Source: Lachancea thermotolerans CBS 6340
Lineage: Eukaryota > Ascomycota > Saccharomycetes > Saccharomycetales > Saccharomycetaceae
Assembly: GCF_000142805.1 (NCBI RefSeq)
Contig: NC_013083.1
Coordinates: forward strand, 1-64,000
Direction: 5' to 3'
Length of the DNA stretch: 64,000 nucleotides
Position numbers and translations under genes: made by a program. The notes below the pieces were generated by a model. It worked only from the letters and a program-made list of their open reading frames with translations. It had not been told where the DNA came from and searched no databases. Positions 11,420 through 21,209 of this stretch are shown here, piece after piece (position 1 is the stretch's first letter; every line of letters starts with the position of its first letter).

Positions 11420-11472
11420 ATTCCCGCATTCGCGGTCAAAAAAAGTCGGATTCGCCGGATTCGTCCCTAGTG
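11420..11472 (-). repeat. Right terminal inverted repeat and subterminal GGATTCG repeats of the hAT element
   Basis: On the minus strand it reads CACTAGGGACGAATCCGGCG, followed by further GAATCC-type motifs. ACTGGATTCG just inside (from about 11407) is the mirror of CGAATCCAGT near the left end. Confidence 0.75.
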
Positions 11473-12930
11473 CTTGTTTATCTGCTATGAGGGCATTAGT
11501 TACGGTTACGAAGTTACTGCAGAGGGATGACACTTCCGACGATGGGCCAGGGAGAGGATTATTTACGGTCCTCGGAGATTTGCGCTTAGCCACACTTGTT
11601 CCTGTTCATCAATCGAAATTGAAATGGTAACAAGATGTGTAACTAACCATGGTTAGAGCTATATTATGCCAGGCAGATCGAAGCGACTTGTTACATGTAA
11701 CAATGTCCTAAAATTCGTAGCGAATTCACCTGTTAATACAAGAAACCGCCATTTTATTGTCTCAAAACCGTATAGAAATGAGCCCCAAGGACACAGTGCC
11801 AGTGTCTCTAAGCATATTCTCGGCTATTGTTCTAATGCGCGAATAGCAACAAATAGGCATACCAAAAATGCAGAAGTTAACATACCCAGGAAAAGAGCAT
11901 CTAGGTAAGGAGCAGGTGAGAAAAGTTGACGAAAAGAATAAAGAAGTTCAACAAAGTCTCGCAAAAAAGAAGAGCAGCGACCGGCCAGCATACTGGTTAT
12001 CAAGGAATGAAGCTGATTTGTTTCTTTCCTTATTCCCGTATTTAGAACCCATTGACAAGCATCTTAGCTACTAAAGAACCTGCCAATATGGGGAGCCAAA
12101 AAGAGTACTTCAGAATTTTGTAAAATGCGAATACTGAAACTTTTGATAAAATTGAGCCGCAACCCGGTGCAGGGTTATCAAGGCATTATGAAGGTCTCTG
12201 TATAGTTAATACAGTATCTGCTAAAACAGCTCGCATGTTTCATGCGAATCTCTTATTAGCAAGAGAACTGCTTTTACTTTAAAAGTGCCTTTATAGGTCT
12301 TGGCATTCATCAACTTGAAGGAGCATGTTCAAATTCAAATTTTAATGGTCGATTACTTCTCAAACAAATTATGTATAAGAATAAAGTTTTATGAATAAAA
12401 CTTTTATGGTATCCAGTTCATTTTTATTGTCTTTTAGGGCATGAAAACAACTCATTTGATCAACGTGTGCTCTTTCCAGATCCTTGAACAAAACTCATAA
12501 ACCTTCAACACAGTTTTCGTTTTTTGGCATATATTAATCGCGCTCAAAAATTGGTCACAACACTCCACGGAAGGTGGTCTGAAAATACCGGAGCTTCACT
12601 TAAATGCATACATTGTTGGGCAAGTAATGAGCTCAACATGTGTTTTTAGTGGCGCCCCTTTTATTCCACAATATAGTTACAGTTTCTTGCAAAAATCTTA
12701 AAAACGGGCGAAAACAGCTTGAAGGTTGCCACGGTTAATTGTTGTGGGACTCTAACCCTCGATCGAAATAGTCACATGAACTGGTACCTATATTACGTGA
12801 CACCCTAGAAACGATTCGACTTTTCCGTCTTAGAGCCTTCTTTCTAGCCAAGGAAAGAGAGTGGAAAGTTGCTGGGGGTTTCAAAAACTGTACAGTGTTT
12901 CTAGGAAACACAGCTTGGCGACAATAGGGT
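11473..12930. other. Long spacer with two unassigned short frames
   Basis: Two overlapping plus-strand frames (11666-11908 and 11868-12074) are the only protein-like sequence. The second ends WLSRNEADLFLSLFPYLEPIDKHLSY, which looks like a protein tail but matches nothing I know. The rest, 12075-12930, is AT-rich and shows no gene. Confidence 0.3.
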
Positions 12931-13012
12931 GCTAATACGGCGCTAATACGGAGCTAACGAGGGGATAACGAGGGGATAACGCAGCCGCGTTAAATCCGCG
13001 TTAAAGCCGCGC
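12931..13012. promoter_or_regulatory. Tandem array of CGG/CCG-bearing units before the YLL056C-like gene
   Basis: GCTAATACGG is repeated twice, then AGCTAACGAG, two GGGGATAACGA units, and then CCGCGTTAAATCCGCGTTAAAGCCGCG. Units are about 10-12 bp. CGG and CCG triplets are the core sites of zinc-cluster activators, and YLL056C in S. cerevisiae belongs to the multidrug-response regulon controlled by such factors. The array sits 130-210 bp before the start at 13141. A regulatory role is inferred. Confidence 0.4.
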
Positions 13013-13140
13013 TCTTGGCTGCTTAGCGCCTCGCCGCTTGTAACCATGAGCCTAACTTCAAGAAAGCTCTTCTATATAAGAGTAAGTATGAGATATGGAA
13101 TTGAAACCCAAACTTTTTTCGGGCTTTAAGCTCAAAGTGT

Positions 13141-14026
13141 ATGAAAGTGCTTATTACAGGTGGATCAGGTTTCATTGGATCTGGTGTGGTTTCTGAGCTC
13201 CTCAGTTCAGACCACGCAGTCATAGCTTTGGCGAGGTCTGAAGAGCCTGCCAGGAAGTTGAGATCATTAGGTTCTGGCGTAGAAGTGCTCTACGGTGATT
13301 TAAAAGATTTAGAGTCTCAGGAAAGGAGCCGTGTTATCTGAAGGCATCATTCACCTTGGGTTCATCCATAACTTTAATAACTTTAGTGAATTCTGCGCAA
13401 TTGATCAAAAAGCTGTCGTTTGCATGCTAGATTCAATACAAGGAACAAACAAACCTTTTATTTATGCAAATGGTACACTATGGTTGCCGCAAGGTCGAGT
13501 TTGCGACGAGAACGAGAGAAGGAATCCAAAAGTCCACAATGTTCGCGCTCTAACGGAGGATTTAGTTTTGAACTCCCAATACAAGGGCAGTAAAGCAATT
13601 GTTGTAAGATTAGGAGCAAGTGTTCATGATAAGAAGAATCATGGATTTGTTACAATCCTTGCTCAAATTGCAAAGTCTTCAGGAAAATCGGCCTACATAG
13701 GAAGTGGACAAAACGTTTGGCCGGCCGTGCATCGTCTTGATGCTGCAGTCTTGTTTAGATTAGCTCTTGAACACGGAAGCGCAGGAAAGATTTATCATGC
13801 TGTTGCCGAAAGCGTTGCGTTCAAAAGCATAGCTCACGGTATTGCTAAGGGTTTGAATGTTCCTGCAGTTTCTGTGCCTTTGGAGGAATGGCCAGAACAA
13901 TTCAAGTTCATAACAATGTTTGTAACAAAAGATTTCCAGACTTTTAGCAGACAGACACGAATCGAGCTTAATTGGGAACCAAAGAATTTGAGCCTTCTGG
14001 AAGACATTTGTACAAACTACTTTTAG
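13141..14026 (+). pseudogene. YLL056C-like NAD(P)-dependent epimerase/dehydratase, with one frameshift
   Basis: This is an atypical short-chain dehydrogenase with an N-terminal Rossmann fold: MKVLITGGSGFIGSG carries the GxxGxxG nucleotide-binding motif, followed by ARSEEPARKL at the second beta strand. The first frame ends at 13341. The second frame (open from about 13313) continues with LSEGIIHLGFIHNF and later VHNVRALTEDLVL, AIVVRLGASVHD and WPAVHRLDAAVLFRLALE, ending at 14026. Together about 295 residues, the same size as S. cerevisiae YLL056C (298). A single one-base shift around 13310-13325 is the only break I see, so it may be a recent pseudogene or a sequencing error. The substrate is unknown. 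Neighbour YLL058W-like at 23.1 kb supports the assignment. Confidence 0.7.
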
Positions 14027-16069
14027 CTGAATATGTATATTTGATTGGAAAAACAAAACCAAAAAAGATATGTCACTTTCATCTCAATACAAACAGTTTT
14101 GCCCATTAATAACCTACTTCCGCTCTATACAACAAAAGTGACTCAATTTGGTTTATGTACTTATTCTCTAATAAAGACGTTGATATCAAATCTAGTGTTG
14201 CTCAGTACACAACAGTCCAAGATAGATCCAACACGTCGAGTTATGTATACCAATAGTAATAAGGCTTTGGCGCATTTCCCCAAGAATTTTTGAGTTTAAA
14301 GCGTCCTTTCTGTAGCTTCGATGTAGTTTCTCCTTCCGTGAGGTGCACAAAGAACAAGAAGTAACATAAAAAAAGCCTCTCTCGCACTTATGGAGGCAAG
14401 CCAAAAATGATGAAAAAACAGATTTGAATCTTCTGGAAAATGAAGTTCTAAAGGTTTTAAGATGAAAAAGAATTACGCACATGGTGCAGATTATTATAGC
14501 TTAAACGAAAACCATTACATCTTTGCCTCAATCGTTAAATTAAACAACAATCATACAATCAATCTGGCGACCTGGCAAAAATATAGATACAAGTTACTAG
14601 ATTTCTCTAAAAAGGCATATGTTACAATAATTGGAGGTTAAAGTCTCAAGTCATATCAGATTTATGATCGGCGACAGGCTTAAAGCATAATTTTATATCT
14701 GGATTATGATTTGACGGGACGTATTGAAACTCTGATTTACAGAAATTTTTACGGAACAAGGCTGCATAACATCATAATCACAAATCGCTCAAAAATATTC
14801 TCATCAATACTCCACAAGACATAAAAGTGCTTGTTCACTGTTTTTATCAAGTTTTGGACACTTGAACACTGGGCCCGTCAGAGGTCAACATGGAATCTTT
14901 CAGTTCAACGGGTTTAGGAAACCTCTTATTTGGTACAAATTTCCCTCAATAAATCCTTCACAACAGAAATCGGATCCCTGGCCACTATTCATGTACAGAA
15001 ATTCTTGCAGTATCGAAACATAGACTTTATTATGGATTTTGTATATATTTATACTTTTAGACTAGTTTTATCTCCAAACTACTCGCCAATGACTTTTACG
15101 CATAATAGGCAATCCTTGAAAATCTATTAAATTAGGCAGCGTCATACAATTTTGTTTTTTGCATAAGTACTGACGCATTTTCCTCCCATTTCACTGGTAG
15201 CACACTCAAAATATTTTTGTACACTTTGTGAAATCAGTAAAAAAACATTCCACTGTTATTTTACGAAACTAATTAATTTTTTGAAAGCCTTTTTCCCCTT
15301 CTGATAATTGCTTTCATAGTCCTACTGGATCCGCTTCACAAAACATAGCTTTTATAGCAATTAAAGAATCGTTTGTTCTCAAAATTCGAGGCCACACAGC
15401 CATTCCTTACCAGTAAGCCATCATACGTGTAACAAGAATTCATGCCGCAACAGGGGTTCAACCCAAGTTTATTGGATGCCATTGACCCTATCAAACACAG
15501 TTCTGGGGGTGAAGCCAGAAGTAGTAACAAAATCCATTACATAATCGAGTTTCAACAAATTTGGGTATCATTATTGTTCTACTGTCATCTAGGTTCTAAC
15601 ACTCTGGAATAGGGAATACTAAAGGCAGCCCTAAACATTTTCATTTGTTTATAGGAGGTTGCGCGAACAAAAGAATAAAACCTCGTATGAAAACAGAACG
15701 TGTTATCTAGTTCCTCCAAATTAGCATACTAATGATAAGCAATAAATCTAGGCCAGCTTGACATGGCCCTATAAAATCGGAAAAAGTCGCTAAATCCACA
15801 GAGTAGTATTTTTTTTTAGTTTTTTATGTCCTTAAGGCTGACACTGACGTATTATGTGCTAACTTTATTTTCAGGAGAGTTTGGAGGGTTCTTTTGTTCT
15901 TGTTTTCTTGAACCTAAAACTAGCACCGTGCATGGAAAGAACCTTTTAACCTTGAACTAAGTGTACTCAATTTCTATGGAGCACACAAAGTTTCAGAGCC
16001 GGACCTTTCTTCACATGATCAAAGTTCCATTCACAGTAATTCCTAAAACCAATGTTTTTTTCAAATAGA
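14027..16069. other. Two-kilobase AT-rich gene-free stretch
   Basis: Only short, non-conserved frames occur, for example 14930-15130 and 15336-15530 (minus). A short minus-strand stretch near 15490-15530 can be read as GFTPRTVFDRVNGI and might be a relic, but I cannot assign it. No RNA gene or repeat was recognised. Confidence 0.35.
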
Positions 16070-16304
16070 TCAATTTTTGCTGTTGGAGCGTTCTCCTGCC
16101 ACCTGTTGTTGAGCTGAAACTAAGTCATTGTGGGTAACACATGTACCTCCGCGTGCAATGACAATTACAACGTCTTCTTCGCCAAGTTCAGACCCAAGAG
16201 CCTCTTTCAAGATGCCGGGATGATAGCAAAAGTGTATAGAGGCACCGCATGCCGATTCAATAATAAATCCTGTATCATCTGCAAATCTCAAGCATGTTTG
16301 TATT
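16070..16304 (-). pseudogene. C-terminal relic of a catabolic serine/threonine dehydratase (CHA1/SDL1-like)
   Basis: The minus-strand frame opens at the edge of a solo LTR (16305) and runs to a stop at 16070. It reads TCLRFADDTGFIIESACGAS, then HPGILKEALGSELGEEDVVI and VIARGGTCVT. Fold-type II PLP enzymes of the L-serine/L-threonine deaminase family have the same order: CLRFADD, EPACGA, and a late VVVIACGG turn that binds cofactor phosphate. Several usually conserved positions are altered (ESACGA for EPACGA, ARGG for ACGG), which points to decay. The N-terminal two thirds, with the PLP lysine, are gone, replaced by the LTR. It is a relic, not a working gene. Confidence 0.6.
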
Positions 16305-16586
16305 TGAGCGAGTCTGGGTCATTGGTCGAGAGGATCTCAAATTCCTTGGCTAGGTTTTCCATAATGATCTAAGTAAACTACTTCGTGGATGATGGTACCA
16401 CTTTACATCATATCTGAGCCACTATGGTCTGATCTGGACTATGAACGGTCAATGTGGACTTTCTATGTGCCTTAGTTGGGTATCCGTCGTATTTATGATA
16501 TGTCCATGTGCCATATCATTTCATACCAATGTGGCATTATGCAACTTGGCACTAATACACACCAATGATGCGGTCGAATTCTGACA
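16305..16586 (-). mobile_element. Partial solo LTR, Ty1/copia-type family
   Basis: Both ends match the 414-bp LTRs at 2467 and 18842, but about 130 bp of the middle are missing, leaving 282 bp. It abuts the serine-dehydratase relic on one side and lies about 300 bp from tRNA-Lys on the other. It is an older copy; no target duplication was seen. Confidence 0.65.
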
Positions 16587-16890
16587 TTATTGATTAGTAC
16601 GGATTTTTTTTATAGCATTTCAACTTAACTTCCTCAGGCTTATGAAGATAATTCCGGCTGGCTCAACCTTTCCAGGACATTTCTGAACGAAGTTATTTAA
16701 GTTTGAGGGCCCCCTACTAAGGGGTTTTTAATTTTTTGTGCCATCGTTAACGTTGCCCAAAATCTTGAAGTATTTCACAAATGTAAGGTATCAAAAGAGA
16801 CTTCTTCTTTTGTGTCACACCATATTTGATAGACCATAACCGTTTCAAAAAAATGTGTCAGAGATGGTTTTGTTGATTGAATGAAAATAG
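16587..16890. other. Spacer between LTR and tRNA-Lys
   Basis: No gene seen. The 3' side of tRNA-Lys begins with a short T-run on the minus strand (TATTTTC), a Pol III stop. Confidence 0.4.
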
Positions 16891-16963
16891 AGCCCTGTAG
16901 GGGGCTCGAACCCCTAACCTTATGATTAAGAGTCATACGCGCTACCGATTGCGCCAACAAGGC
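16891..16963 (-). tRNA. tRNA-Lys(CUU)
   Basis: The minus strand reads GCCTTGTTGGCGCAATCGG and onward as a full 73-nt cloverleaf. The anticodon loop is GACTCTTAATC with anticodon CTT, the T arm GGTTCGAGCC holds the B box, and the acceptor stem pairs GCCTTGT with ACAGGGC. It appears identical to the S. cerevisiae tRNA-Lys(CUU). There is no intron. Confidence 0.97.
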
Positions 16964-18022
16964 TATCAACGATGTACGAACTTACATAATATGCTACCTG
17001 CTTCGCTGTAGTCCCATGACTTGTCGTCATGAAGCAGTAATGTCTGAGACACGGAAGAAACTGCGCCAGAGATAATGAGGCTTGCTATAAGCATCCAGAT
17101 CTACAACAATAAGTACTACTAAGATCTAGGCGTAACCTGAGATTAAGAGGAAGAGAGAAGAATAAGGATCTTTGGGAAGGATAATCATAATCATATCGGG
17201 TCAACGAACCGCCAACTTTATATAGTCCGGAGCTCCAAACCAAGGTACGACACATTTACTTAGTTTATCATGCGAGGCCACGATTCAGTCTTACCAAACC
17301 ATGAATGTTACAAGATGGAACTAATATCCTAGCTATTTTATAGGCGTATCATTAGTTGTGGACTATACCTTAGGCCAACTGTAGCTAGGGCCATCAATCA
17401 GGTCATTGATGCATGCTAATTTGCACCAAAAATCGCAATTAATTAAACTAGCAATACAATTGTTTGCTCACTCTCATTGTACTTCATATTAATTATGGAA
17501 GACGGAGTTATATCAACTTTTGCGTATTGCGGTTTCATATATAGATCATCTGACATTTGAAGAATTAGTCTTCCCCTCTTTCTTCGCATTTAGCAAGCTA
17601 TCTTTAAGCGAGTTTAGTAGTACTAAAATATCACATTTGCTTTTGAAGCATTCACCTTTGACACCCAAATGGAACACCTTTTCTACATATATAAATCATT
17701 GTTGTGCTTCCGTCCCAGGTAAACGATTTGAAATTGAGTGGAAGCAAGCACGAACTTCTATTGTTCGGCTATAACAATAAATATGCCAATTTCTATTTAG
17801 CATATCTTAATAGCTTAATTCGTGACGCTAGCTGGGTAAGTCTCATCTTTAGACTTTACCCAATAGTCAGCTTTTAACATCACAACTGGGATGCCAGTTT
17901 TATCTTGTAACATTCATAACTTATGTAAGGTTTGCTTAGAGTTTCACTTTATAAATTGACTACGAGTCATGAGCGCATTACAAAGCTTGTGGTGTACAAT
18001 TTCCAGGGAAATTGTCGCTAGT
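16964..18022. other. Spacer between tRNA-Lys and tRNA-Ile
   Basis: One plus-strand frame (17520-17774, 84 codons) is present but has no recognisable features and AT-rich, non-coding-like composition. I see nothing else. Confidence 0.35.
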
Positions 18023-18096
18023 GGTCTCTTGGCCCAGTTGGTTAAGGCACCGTGCTAATAACGCGGGGATCAGCGGTTCGATCCCGCTAGAGACCA
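18023..18096 (+). tRNA. tRNA-Ile(AAU)
   Basis: A 74-nt cloverleaf from GGTCTCTTGG to AGAGACCA. The acceptor stem GGTCTCT pairs with AGAGACC, the A box is TGGCCCAGTTGG, the anticodon loop is TGCTAATAACG with anticodon AAT, and the B box is GGTTCGATCC. A T-run (TATTTTTGG) follows as Pol III terminator. There is no intron. It matches the S. cerevisiae gene. Confidence 0.97.
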
Positions 18097-18841
18097 TATT
18101 TTTGGCTTTCAATTATTAGAATTTCACTTATTCCTGACCTGTTTATTAAAACTACTAATGTCGAAAATAGGTTATTCCGACGATATTGTAGACTAAAAGA
18201 GCCGAAATTCATTTTTTTGTCCCTATAAAAATATTATGAAAAAAATTGTATGAGAAAAGAACGCCATAATGATGCTAAACACACCAAAATCGTCGATTTT
18301 CCTTAGTAGAACGCAACTTTCGTAACAGTGAGTTATAGAGGTTGAACAATGTTTTACGCAATACAACTTTCTAGAGATAATAATTCATTAGTTAATCAAG
18401 TGGTTAGTATTGAAAGGATAGTATAATAAAGAAAAATGCAGTTTATGAGCCAGGGAATTAAAGAGAGGGAAAGGTCGCCTGTTTTCGTCAACAAACATAA
18501 ATAATAGAGATTAGCATTAATGGGCAACTTCAAAAATATATCGTGAGTGGTGTTTTACTCTTGATGTCAGGTCAGCTTTTGAGCGAGGTTTGACATCATG
18601 GAAATAGTCAGGAAAGCCAGTATGCGTTTCAATCAGAAAATAAGGAAATTCTGCATGGCTGCTTCAAACCACCTTGCTCAAAAGAGGATAACAGTCTTGG
18701 GTAGAAATAAAAGTGTTAAGTTCAAAAATCTTTTTCTTTCTAAGCTTCTTGGATAAATCGAGATTTTGATGCACATTTACTGCATCTGCTGTCAAAATTA
18801 CTCTAGGACTTGAACACAGTTTTTGTTGCATAAAAATGTAT
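18097..18841. other. Spacer between tRNA-Ile and a solo LTR
   Basis: No gene or recognisable signal. Confidence 0.4.
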
Positions 18842-19255
18842 TGAGGCGAGTCTGGGTCATTGGTCGAAAGGGTCTCAAATTCCTTGGCTAGGGTTTCTAT
18901 TATGATCTAAGTAAACTACTTCGTGGATGATGGTACTAAATATCTCCCCCGTCTTTCTTCAGTCCAAGATTCATGTCTTGCAAACCAAAGAAATCATTCG
19001 GATTTATAGAAAATTTCTGGGACGTGGCTGAGCCTTAATCATAAGGTGATAATCGTACTGGTGGTACCACCCCTTACCTTCTCCAAGCCACTGTGGTCTG
19101 CCTTGGACTATGAACGGTTAATGTTGACCTTGTATGGTACTTAGTTGGGTATCCGTCGTATATATGATATGTCCATGTGCCATATCATTTCATACCAATG
19201 TGTCATTATGCAACTTGGCACTATCACACACCAACGAACCGATCACAATCTGACA
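18842..19255 (-). mobile_element. Solo LTR, Ty1/copia-type family, 414 bp
   Basis: Full-length LTR with TG...CA ends on the minus strand, about 97% identical to the copy at 2467-2880. It lies between tRNA-Ile and about 1.1 kb upstream of tRNA-Ser, in keeping with the preference of Ty1-type elements for the neighbourhood of Pol III genes. No internal region and no clear 5-bp duplication. Confidence 0.75.
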
Positions 19256-20340
19256 ATTTTATCCTAATACCTCTCTATAGCTTTTGAAACTTTTAAAAGA
19301 TTTTTGAGCTAAACCCCTGGATTGTGAAAACACCAGAGCAGGACTGAGGCTGTTTTCATCGAATTGCGAAATCTTTAAGTTGAAATAAATTCGATTATAA
19401 TCAAAAGGTGAATCAGCCATATTCAACATAAGGTATTTTTAATTGACGCAATATTTTTTAACCCGCCCCCGATCTTAGTTAGATGTTTGCATCTAAGATT
19501 TTTTAGCAGAAACATCTTCGCATTTATCTCTTGGCGTGTAATCAGATTGAACATGGAATTGGCTTGAAAAAAAACTCAGGGTCATTGATCTAACAATTTC
19601 CACTTTATTTACAAAGACCAATACTTCAAGCCACGATATTTAGTTACCCACATTATTATTACAAACTCACGTCACCTTGAAAGTTATGTTAACTGATCGT
19701 GATTATATACCAAATTCTTGGCTTTTTATCACCTCGTCTCTGTGTTGGCAGCCTTTTTGTACTATAGTGAAATGACACACCATTGTGTTCAAGCACGCCT
19801 CCTCAAAAAACATTTTCTCTGTCATATCTGTTATGCCGGGACATTAGGGGTAACCCTATATTACACCCCTAAACACTAGGCTTCCCATGAAAAAATTTAC
19901 GAATTAAGCTATCATCGGCACAAACTAAATCAAAAAAAATAACCTTATCAAACTTACCAAAAAAATTTCCGCTTGCTCGTACTTTTCTTTAGATCCTGCC
20001 TCCCGGGCAAAATTACAACATACTGCAATCTTACATAAATAATCAAAAGCGGGGTTAGAGTAAACAGGAAATTCTGTTGTTCAGTTTCAACAATAAAAAT
20101 GTCAAATTATAATTAGCGCATCCTAATATATTAACCTTGACTTCAGCATTTACACACAAATTTTATAGCCTTTAACTAAGCGTTGGCTTGCAGTATCTTA
20201 ATAAAAACGTTAATTTTACCCTGTAACATTGGAACTCGGAGACTCAAAGTCAAAAGAGCAAGATGATAGAAAAACAACGCAAGGTCATGTGCCTCTTATA
20301 GCGTGTATAGGATATGTTTTGCAAGGTACTAATATCAAAA
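19256..20340. other. AT-rich spacer upstream of tRNA-Ser
   Basis: No gene or repeat that I can support. Confidence 0.4.
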
Positions 20341-20422
20341 GGCAATTTGGCCGAGTGGTTAAGGCGTAAGATTAGAAATCTTTTGGGCTCTGCCCGCGCA
20401 GGTTCGAATCCTGCAGTTGTCG
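20341..20422 (+). tRNA. tRNA-Ser(AGA)
   Basis: An 82-nt class II tRNA: acceptor GGCAATT pairs (one wobble) with AGTTGTC, A box TGGCCGAGTGGTT, anticodon loop GATTAGAAATC with anticodon AGA, a long variable arm (TTTTGGGCTCTGCCCG), and B box GGTTCGAATCC. Poly-T follows immediately. There is no intron. Confidence 0.97.
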
Positions 20423-21209
20423 ATTTTTTAAAATTTTTTGATGTCTGCGGCGGATCTTAACAGTGAACTCAATGACTTGACTCTCTGACGTATGTTACGT
20501 TTACGAGCAGCTTCAAGCTACCAATCAATAAACTAGTCCTCTTTATGTTAAGCTAAAAAATAATTGCAAATATACTTTCAAACCCACTTAATATTTAATT
20601 ACCGCCGGCTTACTGAAGCGAATTTTACAAATGTTATGGCCGGAGCCTGAATGCCTGCCTTGTGTGTGAGACGCATATCTTGTCATCGCTGATCTAAGAG
20701 GTCTTCGGAAATGAAAATGCATAGAATAAAAACACCTCATACAATGTCATTCTTGTTTTAAGTTATATTCCAAAACTAAGATTTGACGAAAAAGATTGTC
20801 CTAGCATTTGGCTTATATAACTGGAAAACTTTCAACGTGCTCATAACTATTTTCACTCCAACAGTCATTACGCGATGTCCGATATAACATGCCTGTATTT
20901 CAGAAGACTGAATTCCGAACTTTTACTGATAACCTTTTAAAATCCGGAAATTTCAAGTAAGGTCCAAGAAGCTGCCAAGCACCTATCAATCAAAAATACA
21001 TAGGTTCGATTAATATTAAATTAAGCTTCTGGCAAATTGCTGAGTAAGCCATTGAGAAGAATAAGCAAGCATTGCTACGAAGAAATACCACATATAGGTT
21101 TCATCATTGTGTGCGTTCATATGTGCATGAGTGAGCTGAGCGTTATGTTCAAAAAAAAAAGAATTAGCGGCACACGCAGCGGCATTTTGTAGAAAAAATC
21201 CGCATTTCG
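20423..21209. other. Spacer downstream of tRNA-Ser
   Basis: No gene seen. A TTTCCGAA-type octamer on the minus strand near 20709 recalls a centromere CDEIII core, but the required AT-rich CDEII and CDEI are absent. Confidence 0.35.

Larger units (their letters stand above)
8017..11472 (+). mobile_element. Degenerate hAT-superfamily DNA transposon with its terminal inverted repeats
   Basis: The element spans about 3.46 kb between imperfect inverted repeats CACTGGGGACGAATC and GATTCGTCCCTAGTG. Its transposase is in pieces on the plus strand. An acidic, Ser-rich N-terminal region (8489-9013) is followed, after a frame change, by a BED-type zinc finger (from 9133: CKFEKCGHKF, then IIRHFRRQH). 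The core (9621-10304) has VTLDNGSNNIAM and IRCMHHFLNRVF. The C-terminal dimerisation region (10874-11155) ends FSISKRVLENRFSLASENLRR. At least five stops or frame changes separate these parts, so it cannot be autonomous. No convincing 8-bp target duplication flanks it (left AAAGTCAG, right CTTGTTTA), which may reflect age or rearrangement. hAT families called Rover and Roamer are known in Saccharomycetaceae; I cannot say which this is. Confidence 0.85.

Noticed and set aside
8009-11480. Target-site duplication flanking the hAT element
   Set aside because: The 8-bp flanks (AAAGTCAG and CTTGTTTA) do not match, also when the borders are moved outward by two bases.
18485-18505. Possible replication origin core (ATTTATGTTTG)
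   Set aside because: It matches the S. cerevisiae consensus at 10 of 11 positions, but such matches are frequent in AT-rich DNA and no supporting B elements were seen.
20700-20900. Centromere-like TTTCCGAA motif on the minus strand
   Set aside because: There is no CDEI (RTCACRTG) at the right distance and the intervening DNA is not AT-rich enough for CDEII. The GTCACATG at about 36417 also lacks CDEIII.
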